Origin: Thinopyrum elongatum
Lineage: Eukaryota > Streptophyta > Magnoliopsida > Poales > Poaceae
Reading direction: 5' to 3'
Assembly (NCBI GenBank): GCA_011799875.1
Contig: CM022298.1
Span: 190,238,423 to 190,302,422, forward strand
DNA: 64,000 bases
Shown: positions 1 through 11,377 of the stretch, in pieces
How positions within the stretch are numbered: the stretch's first letter is position 1
Layout of the letters: every line of letters starts with the position of its first letter
Made by a program: the position numbers and the translations under genes
Notes under the pieces: model-generated
What the model saw: the letters and a program-made list of their open reading frames with translations, nothing else
Databases searched by the model: none
What the model was told of the DNA's origin: nothing

Positions 1-402
1 TTCGTTCCCTGAAAACACAACCAGCACAACTATTAGGAAGTCCCTAGAAGCATCGGTTAGTCCATTATAGAAGATATCAAGTATTTCATTTTCTTAAGAG
101 GATGATTAGGCAAAGCATTAGGCAATTGGAGAAGCCTCCCCCAAGCTTGTGGGAGACTCTCTTCTTCAATTGCGCACAAGTTAAATATTTCCTGTAAGGC
201 AGCTTGTTTCTTATGAGCAGGAAAATATTTTTCAGAGAAGTAATAAATCATATCTGGGGACTACGCACAACAACAGGAGCAAGAGTATTGTACCAAGCTT
301 TAGCATCACCCTTTAATGAGAACAGAAATAATTTGAGAATATAGTAATAGCGAATTTTTCATCATGAGCAAAAAGGGTGGCTATGTCGTTTAACTTAGTA
401 AG
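1..402 (-). pseudogene. gag: gag, middle part (gypsy), frameshifted
   Basis: Minus-strand translation gives a plant gypsy capsid-type region: LTKLNDIATLF, then DEKF, then after a frame change YYYILKLFLFSLKGDAKAWY, and after another change YYFSEKYFPAHKKQAALQEI followed by EEESLPQAWGRLLQL. These are the usual conserved blocks of retrotransposon gag (AKAWY, FF/YFSEKYFP, ESLPQAW). At least two frameshifts lie between 250 and 370, so the copy is dead. It continues the frame of the block at 4085-4696; the two were separated by the solo LTR. Confidence 0.8.
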
Positions 403-2678
403 TGTGGCGCCCCGGCTCGATCGTACACTAATCATGCACGCAAACGTGTACGATCAAGATCAGGGACTCACGGGAAGATATCACAACACAACTCTAAAAA
501 CATAATTAAGTCATCAAGCATCATAATACAAGCCAGGGGCCACGAGGGCTCGAATACAAATGCTCGATCATAGACGAGTCAGCGGAAGCAACAATATCTG
601 AGTACAGACATAAGTTAAACAAGGTGCCAAAGATGGCTAGCACAAACAGGGATACAACAGATCGAACAGGCGCAGGGCCTCCTGCCTGGGATCCTCCTAA
701 CTACTCCTGGTCGTGGCGTCCTGGACGTAGTAGTAGGCTCCGCCCTGGTGGTAGTAGTCGTCGAAGGTGGCGTCTGGTCCTGGGCTCCAACATCTGGTTG
801 CGACAACCAGCAAGGAGGGAGGGAAGGGGGAAGGAGAGGGGAAAGCAACCGTGAGTACTCATCCAAAGTACTCGCAAGCAAGGATCTATACTACATATGC
901 ATGGTATATGTGTTAAAAGAGGCAATATCGGTGGACTGAACGCAGAATGCCAGAATAAGAGGGGAAGCTAGTCTCTGTCGAAGACTACGCTTCTGGCAGC
1001 CTCCATCTTGAAGCAATAGAAGAGATTAGTTGGAAGTTAACCAAGCAAACAACGTATAGCATAATCCTACCCGTCGATCCTCTCGTCGCCACCATCGAGA
1101 GCGAGAGAGCGACCACCGGGTTATATCTGTCACTTGTTAAGGGTGTGTTTTTATTAAGTATCCATTTTCTAGTGTCATGAGGTCGGAACAACCCGGGTCG
1201 TCCTTTTACCGAGGGACACGGCTATTCGAATAGATAACTTCCTGCAGGGGTGCACCAATATTCCCCAACACGCTCGATCCCCTTTGGCGGACACACTTTC
1301 CTGGGTCATGCCCGGCCTCGAAGATCCACACGTCGCAGCCCCACCTAGGCTCAACAGAGAGGTCAGCCCGCCGGACTAATCCTAGGCACTCTGGGGTCTG
1401 GGCCCATCGCCCAGTGCGCTCCTGCACGTTGCGTACGCGGCCGCGAGCAGACCTAGCAACCCACACGATCACGGCGGTTTACGTTATCGCGGTTCCAACA
1501 CGGGCGCGCGCCCGCTCAGTCGCTGACGTCAAGAAGGCTTCAGCTGATACCACGACGCCGGCGATACCCATAACTACTCCCGCGTAGTTTGGTTAGTGCG
1601 TAGGCCAGTGGCCAGACTCAGAATCAAATATCCAATCTCGTTAAAACGTGTTATTATGAAGTAAACGCGAACGCCGACCAGGGCCTGGCCCCACCTGTCT
1701 CCTAGGTGGTCTCACCTGCCCTGTCGCTCCGCCACAAAGATCCACACAAAGGGCCGTGGGACAAAGGTCCTTTCAGCCCCCAATCCGTGAATCACTCGCG
1801 GGTACTCTTCGAGCCGACCCGACTTTAGCACCATTTGTATAGTATGTAATATGTATAGTATACACCCGTGATCACCTCCCGAGTGATCACGGCCCGATAG
1901 TATAGCAAGGCAGACTGACAAGAATGCAGGCCAATGATGACAAACTAGCATCCTACACAGGCATTTAGGATTGCAGGTAAGGTATCAACAACAGTAGCAC
2001 AATGACAGGCTATGCAGCAGAATAGGATTAACCGAAAGCAGTAACAGGCTACACTACTCTAATGCAAGCAGTATAGAGAAGAATAGGCGATATCTGGTGA
2101 TCAAGGGGGGGCTTGCCTGGTTGCTCTGGCAAGTAGGGTCGTCAACAACGTAGTCGGTCGGGGGCACCAGCAGCTGCGTCGGTCTCGTAGTCATACCGAA
2201 GAGAGAGGGGGAAGAAACAGTAAACCACACGGGCAATGATGCAACAGGGATGCATGACATGTCTAAAGCCAGGTGCCAGGGTGATATACAGCCTAACTAG
2301 GCGATTTGTTAATTTAGGAATTTATTCGGATTTATTTAATTAGGGTTGGACACTATTCATTTATCGAAATCGTCTAATTGTTCAACGTTCTATAGCTGCG
2401 GGCATCTGACGGGAATACGGAGGATGTATTCGGTGTTCGTATCGTCGTCTGAGCAAGTTTCATGTATAAAATATTTTCATCGGAGTTACGGTAAAAGATA
2501 TGATTTTCTAAAGTTTTATTAATTTCTGAAATTTTAATTAATTATTTAATTCAACATTATCCGAAACGTGATTGATGCGTCAGCATGACATCATGCTGAC
2601 GTCAGCAGTTATTAAGTTAATTACTATTACTGTTAATTAACACTAATTAGTTAATAGATTACCTAATCAGGATTAATT

Positions 2679-2702
2679 AACTAATTAATTAATTAATTAA
2701 TT
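2679..2702. repeat. (TTAA)n microsatellite
   Basis: Simple run of taat/ttaa inside the solo LTR just before its GC-rich domain. Confidence 0.7.
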
Positions 2703-2989
2703 TAATTATATTTTTATTTCTTTTATTTTTATTACATTTTCTTTTAATTCGTTTTTAGGGGCTGGGCCCCATCTGTCATAGGCCGGGGGGAATGTCCGGG
2801 CCGGGGTCTGTTTCGGGCACCGACACGTCCGGGCCAGCGCGCGCGCGTGCACCAGAGGCGAGGCAAGGCCGGAGCGCCGCGGAGAGAGCGAGGAGAGGGG
2901 AGCGGGAGAGAGGGTAGGAAGAGGATGGGGGCGGGCGGGAGGGGAGGGAGGGAGTAGGACGGCGAGCAGGGACGGAGGTGGGCGGAGGA

Positions 2990-3135
2990 GAGCGGCCGGA
3001 GAGGGCGCGGCCGAAGCGCGCGGTCGCGCGTGGGGAGCGGGAGGCCGGAGCGGGCGCGGCCGAAGCCGTTGCGGTCGCGCGTGGCGAGCGGGGCCGGAGC
3101 GGGCGCGCCGAAGCGCGCGTCTCGCGGCCGGGAGC
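2990..3135. repeat. GC-rich ~51-bp tandem repeat inside the solo LTR
   Basis: Two to three imperfect units built around GCGGCCGAAGC and CGGTCGCGCG; the second word recurs at 3021 and 3072. The repeat lies in a CpG-dense domain of the LTR (about 2760-3540). Long reading frames here on both strands come from base composition, not from genes. Confidence 0.6.
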
Positions 3136-4084
3136 GCGGCGGGAGCGCGGCTCGAGCACGCGCGGGCCGGGCGCGACGGGGCGGTGGAGCGAAGGAAGAG
3201 AGGGGAGGAGGTGGTCCCTCACGCGGGTCGCAGGGAGGGCAGCGTGCTCGGGGAGGGTGGCCGGAGGAGGCGCGCTGCAGGCGGCGGGGTCCGGGCGCGG
3301 CGTCCAACGGCGCCGGCGACAGCGATCCGGGGCGATGGCACGGTCGTCCCGCGATCCCGATCCCGATATGGATCGGGAGGTGGGGCTGACGAGGGGGAGG
3401 CGGCGACGGGCGGCGTCGGCGAGGCGCGGGGCAGCGCGGGATCGGGCCTGCGCCCGATCTGGATCGGGGGGGGGGGGGTGAGTGAGCGAGAGGGGGGTGG
3501 GGAGCGGCTAGGGTTCGGGTCTCCGGGGGAGGCCATATAGAGAGGGGGGCGCAGGTGGGCCGGCCGGCTGGGCTTCGGCCCAGTTGGGCGGGGGGGGGGG
3601 GGTGTTGCTCTTTTTTTTTATGTGTCTTTTTCCTTTTCTTTATTCTCTTTTCTCAATCTAGTAAATAGCTAGACCTCAAAATGGTTTTTGTAAAAAGTGT
3701 GACCTATTTCATAAATACCAGTGCATTATTCCTTAACACCTAAAATTAGTTTGGACAAAACATAATTCCATATTTATTTCAGATTTAATAAATGGTTATT
3801 AAATATTATCTTTATCCACTGTTTGAGGTTGTTCGAGTCACTTATCCAATTCCAATGATGTTGGTTTCAATTTTAGAATAGCCTCTGGAATATTTGTTAC
3901 TTATCTGACATTTTAGTTTCTATGTTGGACAACTTTTATATTCCACTTTCATTTAAATTTGAATTTGACTTAGGAGTTGAAATGCAATATGATGCTAATG
4001 ATGATTATACACTATTAATCATGATGACATGGCCTCATCAAAAGGGTGATCACTGTAGCTTAATACAGGGGGTGTTACAGTAAG

Positions 4085-4696
4085 ATGTGCCATAACAGTT
4101 TCAGTTTCATAACCATGGAAAGGATCGGATTCAACCAGAGTAATTAACTCTGGGTCGACAGAGAATTCATAATCCTTATCATCAACAAAGATAGGTGAGG
4201 TAGCAAACTTAGGATCATATTTCATTCTAGCATTCAGAGATTTTTCTTTGTACTTGCATAATAATTTCTCTAGATCATCTCTATCCTTACACGCAAGAAT
4301 ATCTCTAGTTGCCTCCTCACCCATAACATAGCCTTCCGGTACCTTTGGCAATTCGTATCTCGGAGGGCTAGTTCTAGCAAGTGTTTCAAGATTTTCAGTT
4401 TCAAGCTCATCATCAGTTTCAACAATATCATGTTGTCTTACTCTAGCAATTTGTTCATCAAGAAATTCACCTAGTGGCACATCATCATCAAGCAAGGTAC
4501 TGGCATCATCATAAGCATTCATAGCAGAAGTAGCATCATCAATAATTTGCGACATATCAGAATTAATAGCATGTGGTGGTGTTGCAAGTTTACTTATAAC
4601 AGAAGGTGAATCTAAAGCGGAGCTGGATGGCAGTTCCTTACCTCCCCTCATCTTAGAGGGAAAAATATTAGTCTTAGCATCCTTCAGATTCTTCAT
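4085..4696 (-). pseudogene. gag: gag, N-terminal part (gypsy), split by solo LTR
   Basis: Open minus-strand frame from ATG at 4696: MKNLKDAKTNIFPSKMRGGK, an acidic middle (DDDVPLGEFLDEQIARVRQ), then DPELITLVESDPFHGYETET and VMAHLT, where the solo LTR enters. This matches the N-terminus of a common Triticeae gypsy gag as I recall it. The start is supported by the primer-binding site about 50-65 bp upstream and by the absence of earlier in-frame coding. Codons after VMAHLT in the present DNA are LTR sequence. The remainder of gag is at 1-402. Confidence 0.8.
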
Positions 4697-4745
4697 AGTG
4701 ATAATTTGATAATAATCCCAAGTGACTCAAGAAATATAGCTATGC

Positions 4746-4763
4746 TCCCCGGTAATGGCGCCA
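4746..4763 (-). other. Primer-binding site, tRNA-Asp type
   Basis: Minus strand reads TGGCGCCATTACCGGGGA. This resembles the complement of the 3' end of plant tRNA-Asp(GTC), TGGCGCCGTTGCCGGGGA, with two mismatches. It sits just inside the LTR end, as in the element at 7081. Confidence 0.75.
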
Positions 4764-4774
4764 GAAAAAGGTCT

Positions 4775-5780
4775 TGATAATCCACAAGTATAGGGGATCG
4801 CAACAGTTTTCGAGGGTAGAGTATTCAACCCAAATTTATAGATTCGACACAAGGGGAGCCAAAGAATATTTGTAAGTATTAGCAGCTGAGTTGTCAATTC
4901 AACCACACCTAGAGATTAATTATCTGCAGCAAAGTGATCAGTAGCAAAGTAGTATGATAGTTTTGATAGTAGTAGCAATAGCAATAGTAACAGTAACAGT
5001 GATAGCAGTGATTTTGTAGCAAGTGCAACAGTAACAGTAGCAGTAGTAACTTAGCAAGAACAATATGTAGGAAAATCGTAGGCATTGGATCGGTAATTCA
5101 TTGGATGATATTCATCATGTGACAGTTATAACCTAGGGCGATACGGCACTAGCTCCAGTTCATAAATATAATGTAGGCATGTATTCCGTAAATAGTCATA
5201 CGTGCTTATGGAAAGAACTTGCATGACATCTTTTATCCTACCCTCCCGTGGCAGCGGGGTCCTATTGGAAACTAAGGGATAGTAAGGCATCCTTTTAATA
5301 GAGAACCAGAACAAAGCATTAACACATGGTGAATACATGAACTCCTCAAACTACGGTCATCACCGGGAAGTGTCCCGACTATTGTCACTCCGGGGTTGCC
5401 GGATCATTACACGTAGTAGGTGACTATAACTTGCAAGATCGGATCTAGAACATAGATATAATGGTGATAACATAAATGGTTCAGATATGAAATGATGGCA
5501 CCCGGGCCCAAGGTGACAAGCATTAAGCATGGCAAAGTCATAGCAACATCAATCTCAGAACATAATAGATACTAGGGATCAAGCCCTAACAAAACTAACT
5601 CGATTACATGATGAATCTCATCCAACTCCTCACCGACCAACGAGCCTACGATGAAATTACTCACTCCCGGTGGGGAGCATCATGGAATTGGCGATGGAGA
5701 AGGGTTGGTGATGATGAATACCGAAGATCCCCCTCTCCGGAGCCCCAAACGGACTCCAGATCCGGCCTCCCGATGAAGAA
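4775..5780 (-). repeat. LTR (5'-truncated) of the reversed gypsy element
   Basis: On the minus strand the LTR ends ...GTGGATTATCA next to the primer-binding spacer. About 1 kb is present; the far (5') end near 5780 is lost at the junction with CACTA-like sequence. It contains an imperfect trinucleotide stretch (agtagcaatagcaatagtaac) at about 4960-5050. Confidence 0.65.
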
Positions 5781-7080
5781 CAGGAGGTGGCGGCGGATTT
5801 GGTGGCTGACTTGTGGGCCTACTAAGCTGACGCGTATGCAGGGCTTTGTCAACTTAGTCAACAAATGATTCTAGCAGCTGGACCGTTGGATGTTAATCCA
5901 ACAGCCGTGCTGCTTCTTCAACCTCTGATCTTCTTGCTCCAGCCGCCCAAACCAGCGCCGGCGGGACCATCTGCTCCTGTCTCCCGTGTGCGGCAGTGCT
6001 ACCGCGCAGGCTTCACCGCCCCACCCTAATCGCACCGTCGGCCAGGCCTTCCCTCTACTCATCCACACCCCGTGTTATTCTCCAGCGAAGGCAGCCTCAC
6101 ACTGCAACGAAACCGGTGAACCCTCGTACTCCTCTCCGCGTGGGGATCCACTGCCTCGTCTTCCTCGGCTCCCTATTGTTCCCTTAGCAGGCCTCACCGT
6201 CGTCCACTGCCTTGGTGCTCTCGGCGTGGCGTGGTCAACGTTGTCAACGAACGACAGCCATCGGAAGATGACTGTACACGGTGAGGCTGACAGGTGGACC
6301 CACTAGCTACATCTTCGCACACAAGGAAGTGCCTCCTTATTACACGCAAAAAAATGATTCCTCCCCCTGACAGCTGGGACCCACCACATATATCTTCGCA
6401 CGCAAGGGAGTGCCTCCTTATCCTCCCTGACAGCTAGGACCCACCCGGTCGAACCGTACGTAGTGTTGTCTGTCTGGTCACGAACGTGTACGTATATACT
6501 GGTTGATCGGTCTCTCTGTAAGGATGAACTCTTCTACGACACGTGCCGCTAGTTACTCGGCCATGGGTTTTTTTTCCTGTAAAAAAAACCATGGCCGAGT
6601 AATTAGCAGCACGTGTCGTAGTAGAGCCCCCGACGTAGCAGTTCAGGCAGTCCCGTCCAAATCGTGTACGCGTACCTACAGCCACACGACAAAAAATATG
6701 GCCACGTACGTACATACGGGCGGGGTCTCGAATGCATACAACAACTGCATCCTGTTCATTGGCAGCCAACCCGCTAGGTCGGAACGGAGAAACAACACCG
6801 TGTTCATCGGGAGGCAACCGACTGGGTCGGAACGCATCATGTTCATCGGTCGGGAGCCAACCGGCTTGGACGGAACAACCGAAATGGGGTCTTGTTGATC
6901 GGGAGGGGTGTGTCATACCGCAAAACGGAGGAAACGTCCTTCTGTTCGACCGCCTACAGTCGAAACAGGGTCCGGTTCATTGGCTCGGGGTCTGGCGTAC
7001 CGCAAAATGGATGAAACGAAGTTATCTTCGTCCTCCAACGGTCGAAACGGGGTCCTGTTGATCGGGAGGGGTGTGGCGTA
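5781..7080. mobile_element. CACTA transposon (Caspar-like), left fragment
   Basis: GC-rich DNA without a credible gene. It contains repeated subterminal-type phrases: GACAGCTGGGACCCAC followed by ATCTTCGCACGCAAGG and GAGTGCCTCCTTA at about 6280-6440 (two to three copies), and GTTCATCGG/GTCGGAACG-type repeats at 6730-7080. The same phrases resume after the nested LTR element (14325 onward: ACGGAGGAAACAAAC, GTCGAAACGGG, GTCCTGTTCATC), showing one element split in two. The left terminus is not recognisable and may be lost. Confidence 0.6.
6529..6626. repeat. Long inverted repeat / hairpin, 46-bp arms, 5-nt loop
   Basis: Left arm 6529-6575 and right arm 6581-6626 are reverse complements with about three mismatches and one indel. 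Shared words are TACGACACGTGC, TTACTCGGCCATGG and a T8/A8 run around the spacer CCTGT. As RNA it would form one long hairpin. It lies inside the CACTA fragment and could be a small foldback insertion or a structural part of that element. Confidence 0.85.
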
Positions 7081-8766
7081 TGATACGTCTCCAACGTATC
7101 TATAATTTATGAATTATTCATGCTGTTATACTATCATTCTTGGATGTTTTACAATCATTTTATAGCAACTTTATATCATTTTTTGGGACTAACCTATTGA
7201 CATAGTGCCCAGTGCCAGTTGCTGTTTTTTGCTTGTTTTTTACATCGCAGAAAATCAATACCAAACAGAGTCCAAACGCAGCGAAACTTTTTGGAGATTT
7301 TTTCTGGATCAGAAGACACCCGGTGGGCCAAAGAAGTACCAAAGGGGAGCACAACCCACCAGGGCGCGCCTGGGGGCCCAGGCGCGCCCAGGTGAGTTGT
7401 GCCCACCTCGGTGACCTCCCGCACCGCCTCTTCGCCCTATAAATTGCCAAGTATTCCAAAAACCTCGGGGAAACCCTAGATCAGAAGTTCCGCCGCCGCA
7501 AGCCTCTGTAGCCACAAAAAACCAACCTAGACCCTGTTCTGGCACCCTGCCGGAGGGGGAAATCATCACCGGTGGCCATCTTCATCATCCCGGCGGCCAC
7601 CATGATGCGGAGGGAGTAGTCCACCCTCGGGGCTGAGAGTTTGTACCAGTAGCTATGTGTTTAATCTCTCTCTCTCTCTCGTGTTCTTGAGATGTCATGA
7701 TCTTGATGTATCGCGGGCTTTGTTAATATAGTCGGATCATATGGTGTTTTCCCCTCTCTATCTTGTTGTGAATTGGGTTTTCCCTTTGAGATTTCGTTCT
7801 TATCGGATTGAATACTTTTATGGATTTGAGAACACTTTATGTATGTCTTGCTATGAATATCCGTGGTGACAATGGGGTATCAAATTGATTCACTTGATAT
7901 ATGTTTTGGCACTCAACTCGTGGATTCCCGAGGTGACATTGGGGTAACCTATGCATAGGGGTTGATGCACGTTCTTGTCTTTGTTTCTCCGGTAGAAATC
8001 TTGGGGCACTCTTTGAAGTTCTTTGTGTTGGATTGAGTTTTATGAATCTGAAATTGTTTGATGCATATTGTATAATCAACTCACGGATACTCGCGGTGAC
8101 ATTGGAGTATCTAGGTGACATTAGAATTGGTTGAAGTGTATCATATGGTGTTATTTTAGTACAAACTCTTGGTTAGATCGATAGGAAAGAATAGCTTGGT
8201 GTTATTTTAGTACGAACTCTTGGATAGATTGATCGGAAAGAATAGCTTTGAGGTGGTTTCATACCCTACAAACAATTTCTTCTTATGTTCTCCGCTAGAT
8301 AGGAACTTTGGAGTGATTCTTCATCGCACGTTGAGGGATGGTTATATGATCCAATTATATTAGCATTGTTGAGAGATTGCACTAGCGAAAGTACATACCC
8401 TAGTCCTCATTTTCAAGCATTGCAATACCGTTTGTGCTCCGTTTTATCAATTGCCACCTTGCTGTTTTTTATTGTTGATATTACAAAAATCAATATCTAC
8501 TATCATTACTATGCTTGTATCACCATCTCTTCGCCGAACTAGTGTACCTATACAAATTACCATTGTATTTGGTGTGTTGGGGACACAAGAGAATTTTTGT
8601 TATTTGGTTGCAGGGTTGTTTGAGAGAGACCATCTTCATCCTATGCCTCCTGCGGATTGATAAACCTTAGGTCATCCACTTGAGGGAAAATTGCTACTGT
8701 CCTACAAAACTCTGCGCTTGGAGGCCCAACACGAGTCTACAAGAACAAGTTGTGTAGTAGACATCA
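7081..8766 (+). repeat. 5' LTR of element 7081-14324
   Basis: TGATACG...ACATCA, 1,686 bp. Compared with the 3' LTR it has small indels, for example an extra stretch near 7370-7410 (GCGCGCCCAGGTGAGTTGTG) and an extra phrase near 8100-8120. The two are otherwise closely alike, so the insertion is not ancient. It includes a CT microsatellite at about 7666-7681. Confidence 0.9.
7438..7444 (+). promoter_or_regulatory. TATA box of the 5' LTR
   Basis: TATAAAT in the context CGCCCTATAAATTGCC, about 360 bp into the LTR. It is conserved in the 3' LTR at 13014-13020. Transcription would start a few tens of bases downstream. Confidence 0.6.
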
Positions 8767-8776
8767 AGCTCTTTTC

Positions 8777-8794
8777 TGGCGCCGTTGCCAGGGA
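8777..8794 (+). other. Primer-binding site, tRNA-Asp type
   Basis: TGGCGCCGTTGCCAGGGA, 10 bp after the LTR end. It differs at one position from the complement of plant tRNA-Asp(GTC) as I recall it. Confidence 0.8.
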
Positions 8795-8888
8795 GGTGAG
8801 TGCTTGGAGGTATATCTTTATATCTTGCAATTGAATCTGTTAGTTTCTTGTTTTATCACTAGTCTGGTTTGTAAAAAAATGCCAAAAA

Positions 8889-9653
8889 ATGGAATTGAGG
8901 TTGCATCATATTATTCATCTTTATAACGTCTTTCGTGAAAATGATGGAAAGGAAAATTGTGCTCAATTGATAGAAGAAGAATTCTATAAAATGTTTGAGA
9001 AAAAATCTTTGAATGATGAGCATGATTGCAATGTTGTTGGTATGAACTCTTTGAATATCCATGATGCTAATGATATGCATAGCCATAAGCTTGGGGATGC
9101 TATATTTGATGAAGATGATATTTTTAGTTCCCCAAGTTTTGATGAGAATATTTACTATGATGAAAGCATGCCTCTTATTTATGATGATTATGGTGATGAC
9201 ATGTATGCTATAAAGATTAATGATATCCATGAAACTTGTCATCATGCTTTTAATTTCCAATCACATGATAGTTATTTTGTTGAATTTGCTCCCACTACTA
9301 TTCATAAGAATAAATTTGCTTATGTAGAGAGTAATAAAACTTTTATGTACGTGGATCATGAAAAGAATGCTTTATATGATAGTTATATTGTTGAATTCAT
9401 TCATGATGCTACTGAAAATTATTATGAGAGAGGAACATATGCTTGTAGGTATTGCAATAATATCAAGTTTCCTCTCTATGTGTTGAAAATCTTGAAGTTT
9501 TGCTTGTTTTGCCTTCCTATGCTAGTTGATTCTTTTTCCTATGAATTATTTTCTCACAAAATCCCTATGCATAGGAAGTGGGTTAGACTTAAATGTGCTT
9601 TCCATGTGATTCATGATGCTCTTGTTATGTTTCAATTCTTATCTTTTATGTGA
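8889..9653 (+). CDS. Hypothetical protein of non-autonomous LTR element (254 aa)
   Basis: Single intact reading frame of the internal region, starting MELRLHHIIHLYNVFREN and ending at TGA 9651-9653. It is rich in Asp, His, Tyr, Phe and Met (e.g. DEDDIFSSPSFDENIYYDES, IYDDYGDDMYAIKINDIHET). A Cys-containing, more hydrophobic C-terminal part has KFPLYVLKILKFCLFCLPML. I see no gag capsid block, zinc knuckle, protease DTG or RT YXDD. An internal near-repeat occurs: DSYFVEFAP and DSYIVEFIH. An out-of-frame ATG ten bases upstream (8879) could be an alternative short start. Function unknown; survival of the frame in a non-autonomous element hints at some constraint, or only at young age. Confidence 0.6.
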   Translation: MELRLHHIIHLYNVFRENDGKENCAQLIEEEFYKMFEKKSLNDEHDCNVVGMNSLNIHDANDMHSHKLGDAIFDEDDIFSSPSFDENIYYDESMPLIYDDYGDDMYAIKINDIHETCHHAFNFQSHDSYFVEFAPTTIHKNKFAYVESNKTFMYVDHEKNALYDSYIVEFIHDATENYYERGTYACRYCNNIKFPLYVLKILKFCLFCLPMLVDSFSYELFSHKIPMHRKWVRLKCAFHVIHDALVMFQFLSFM

Positions 9654-9839
9654 GCACCATTGAAATCATCATGCCTAGCTAAAAAGGCATTAAAGAAAAG
9701 CGCTTGTTGGGAGATAACCCAACACTTTTACATACTGTTTTTGTGTGTTAACATGATTAGGTTACTTTAATAATCATGTTTTATAGCTTTTGTTTCAATA
9801 AAGTGCCAAGAAAAGCCTTTGGGATAGCATGGATGCTAG

Positions 9840-11180
9840 TTGACTTGATTCTGTGCAAAAACAGAATCTTTTGCTTTCAGTAACAGAATTGTTTAAATTC
9901 ACTGAAGCGTCGAAAAACTCTGAATGTTTTACATATGATTGATCTACAAATTGCCTACGTTTTACTAAATTTTCAGGAGTTTTGGAGTTACACAAGTATG
10001 ACTTTAATTCAGATCTTTACGTACTGTTCTGTTTTTTGACAGATTCTGTTTTCAATGCATAGTTTGCTTTTTTTATGGTTTCTATGGCTTATATTGCTTA
10101 ATATAAATTGTGGAAATTGTAGAGTACAGTAGGAATTGTTTAATAATAATTATGAATCTTATCTTGACAGTACCAAAGTGAATGATTTGTCTTTATCATA
10201 CTAACCCATCTCACGAAGTTCCGTTAAGTTTTGTGTGATTGAAGTTTTCAAGTTTTGGGTGAGATCTCGATATAAGGAAAATAAGGAGTGACAAGACCCT
10301 AATCTTGAGGATTCCCAAGGCACCCCAAGGTAATATTCAAGGAATATCCACGCAACTAAGCTTGGGGATGCCCCGGAAGGCATCCCCTTTTTCGTCTCCA
10401 ACATTATCGTTAACCTCACTTGGAGCTATATTTTTATTCGTCACATGATATGTGTTTTGCTTGGAGCATCATTTTATTTTTTTAGGATTTTATTTATTCT
10501 ATTTATAATAATTTTTTGCATCTTTTATTTCAATAAAAATGTCAAGGATGGCCTTTACCATGCTTATTTTGCAAGTCTACATGTTGCTGTTTCAAAACAG
10601 AAAGTTTATCGCTGTTGCAAAAATTCCCGAGAAAATTTAGAATGTGATAAAATGTTGGAATTTTTTGCACAATAAGATATGATAAATTTTCTACAGTTTG
10701 GTAAATTTTCAGAATTTTTCGAGTTCGGGAAGTATGAAGAATATTGCACTCTTTACAGACTGTCCTGTTTAGACAGATTGCTGTTATGTTTGCATATGTT
10801 TGCTTGTTTAATGATTCTATTTGAGAATAGAAGTATTAAATATGCAGAGGAATTTAGTATGCAATGTTGAATAATAATTTTAGTGATTTGCTACAGTAGA
10901 TAATGATAAGGTTTTTGCATTGATTTATACTAACTTATCTCATGAGTTCTTGTTGAGTTTTGTGTGAATGAAGTTTTTAAGAATTAGGAAAACCGTGATA
11001 TGAGAGGAATTAAGGAGACACAAAAGCTCAAGATTGGGGATTCCCAAGGCATCCCAAGATAATATTTCAAGAAGTCTCAAGCATCTAAGCTTGGGGATGC
11101 CCCGGTGGGTATCCCACCTTTCTTCATCAACAATTATCGGTTAGTATCGGTTGAGCCTAAGTTTTTGCTTCTCCACATGA
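9840..11180 (+). repeat. Diverged tandem duplication of a ~720-bp internal module
   Basis: Two successive modules share ordered landmarks: an AAAACAGAA-type segment, TTTTCAG plus GAGTT near 9975 and 10705, CTGTTCTG/CTGTCCTG near 10024 and 10758, ACTAACCCATCTCACGA / ACTAACTTATCTCATGA (10200, 10930), GATTCCCAAGGCACCCCAAG / GATTCCCAAGGCATCCCAAG, and AAGCTTGGGGATGCCCCGG (10358, 11087). The second LTR element (28587) has one copy of the same module at about 31500-32060. Confidence 0.75.
10364..10387 (+). other. GGGGATGCC/GGCATCCCC hairpin
   Basis: Perfect 9-bp arms (10364-10372 and 10379-10387) around CCGGAA. Homologous hairpins are at 11093-11115 (partly decayed) and at 32022-32045 in the other non-autonomous element, where the arms are again perfect. 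Confidence 0.7.
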
Positions 11181-11292
11181 GTTGTGCTATTCTAATTTCA
11201 TTTTATTTTGTTTTGCTTGCTGTCTTAATAAAATACTTAGATCTGAAAGTTTTTAAATAAGGGAGAGTCCTCAAACAGCTACCCATTTACTT

Positions 11293-11377
11293 AACTACTC
11301 GCATGATCTTCACTTATATCTTTTTGAAGTAGTTTGTCATTTACTCTTGTGCTTCACTTATATCCTATGAGTAAATG
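11293..11377 (+). other. Two stem-loops with conserved CTTCACTTATAT loop
   Basis: Stem-loop A: AACTACT (11293-11299) pairs with AGTAGTT (11328-11334). Stem-loop B: CATTTACTC (11338-11346) pairs with GAGTAAATG (11369-11377), a perfect 9-bp stem. Both loops carry CTTCACTTATATC. The stems differ in sequence but keep pairing; two more with the same loop are in the element at 28587. Confidence 0.7.

Larger units (their letters stand above)
403..4079. mobile_element. Solo LTR, long (3.7 kb), TSD gtaag
   Basis: Begins TGTGGCGCCCCGG and ends GTGTTACA (TG...CA). It is flanked by identical 5-bp duplications, gtaag at 398-402 and at 4080-4084. No coding domain, primer site or polypurine tract is present, so this is a single LTR left by LTR-LTR recombination. 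It sits in the gag of the host element: removing it and one TSD copy rejoins the reading frame at ...AHLT/KLND. A second solo LTR of the same family is at 37481-41726. The LTR is AT-rich at 2300-2760, very GC-rich at 2760-3600, then AT-rich again. Confidence 0.9.
1..5780 (-). mobile_element. Gypsy (Athila-type) retrotransposon, 5' part, reversed
   Basis: Read on the minus strand this is LTR (right), primer-binding site, then gag running left to the window edge. A solo LTR of another family (403-4079) is nested in gag. The LTR resembles a very common Triticeae gypsy LTR carrying the words CCACAAGTATAGGGGATCGC; I do not name the family firmly (Sabrina/WHAM/Fatima group). The pol half lies outside the window or is lost. 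The LTR end near 5780 is approximate, where sequence changes to CACTA-like DNA. Confidence 0.75.

Noticed and set aside
2744..3540. Overlapping long reading frames on both strands in a GC-rich stretch
   Set aside because: They lie inside a TSD-flanked solo LTR, are Arg/Gly/Pro/Ala-rich in every frame and overlap on both strands; compositional artefacts.
7160..7570. Small ORFs on both strands repeated at 12749-13146
   Set aside because: They are the same LTR sequence present twice; LTR regulatory region, not genes.
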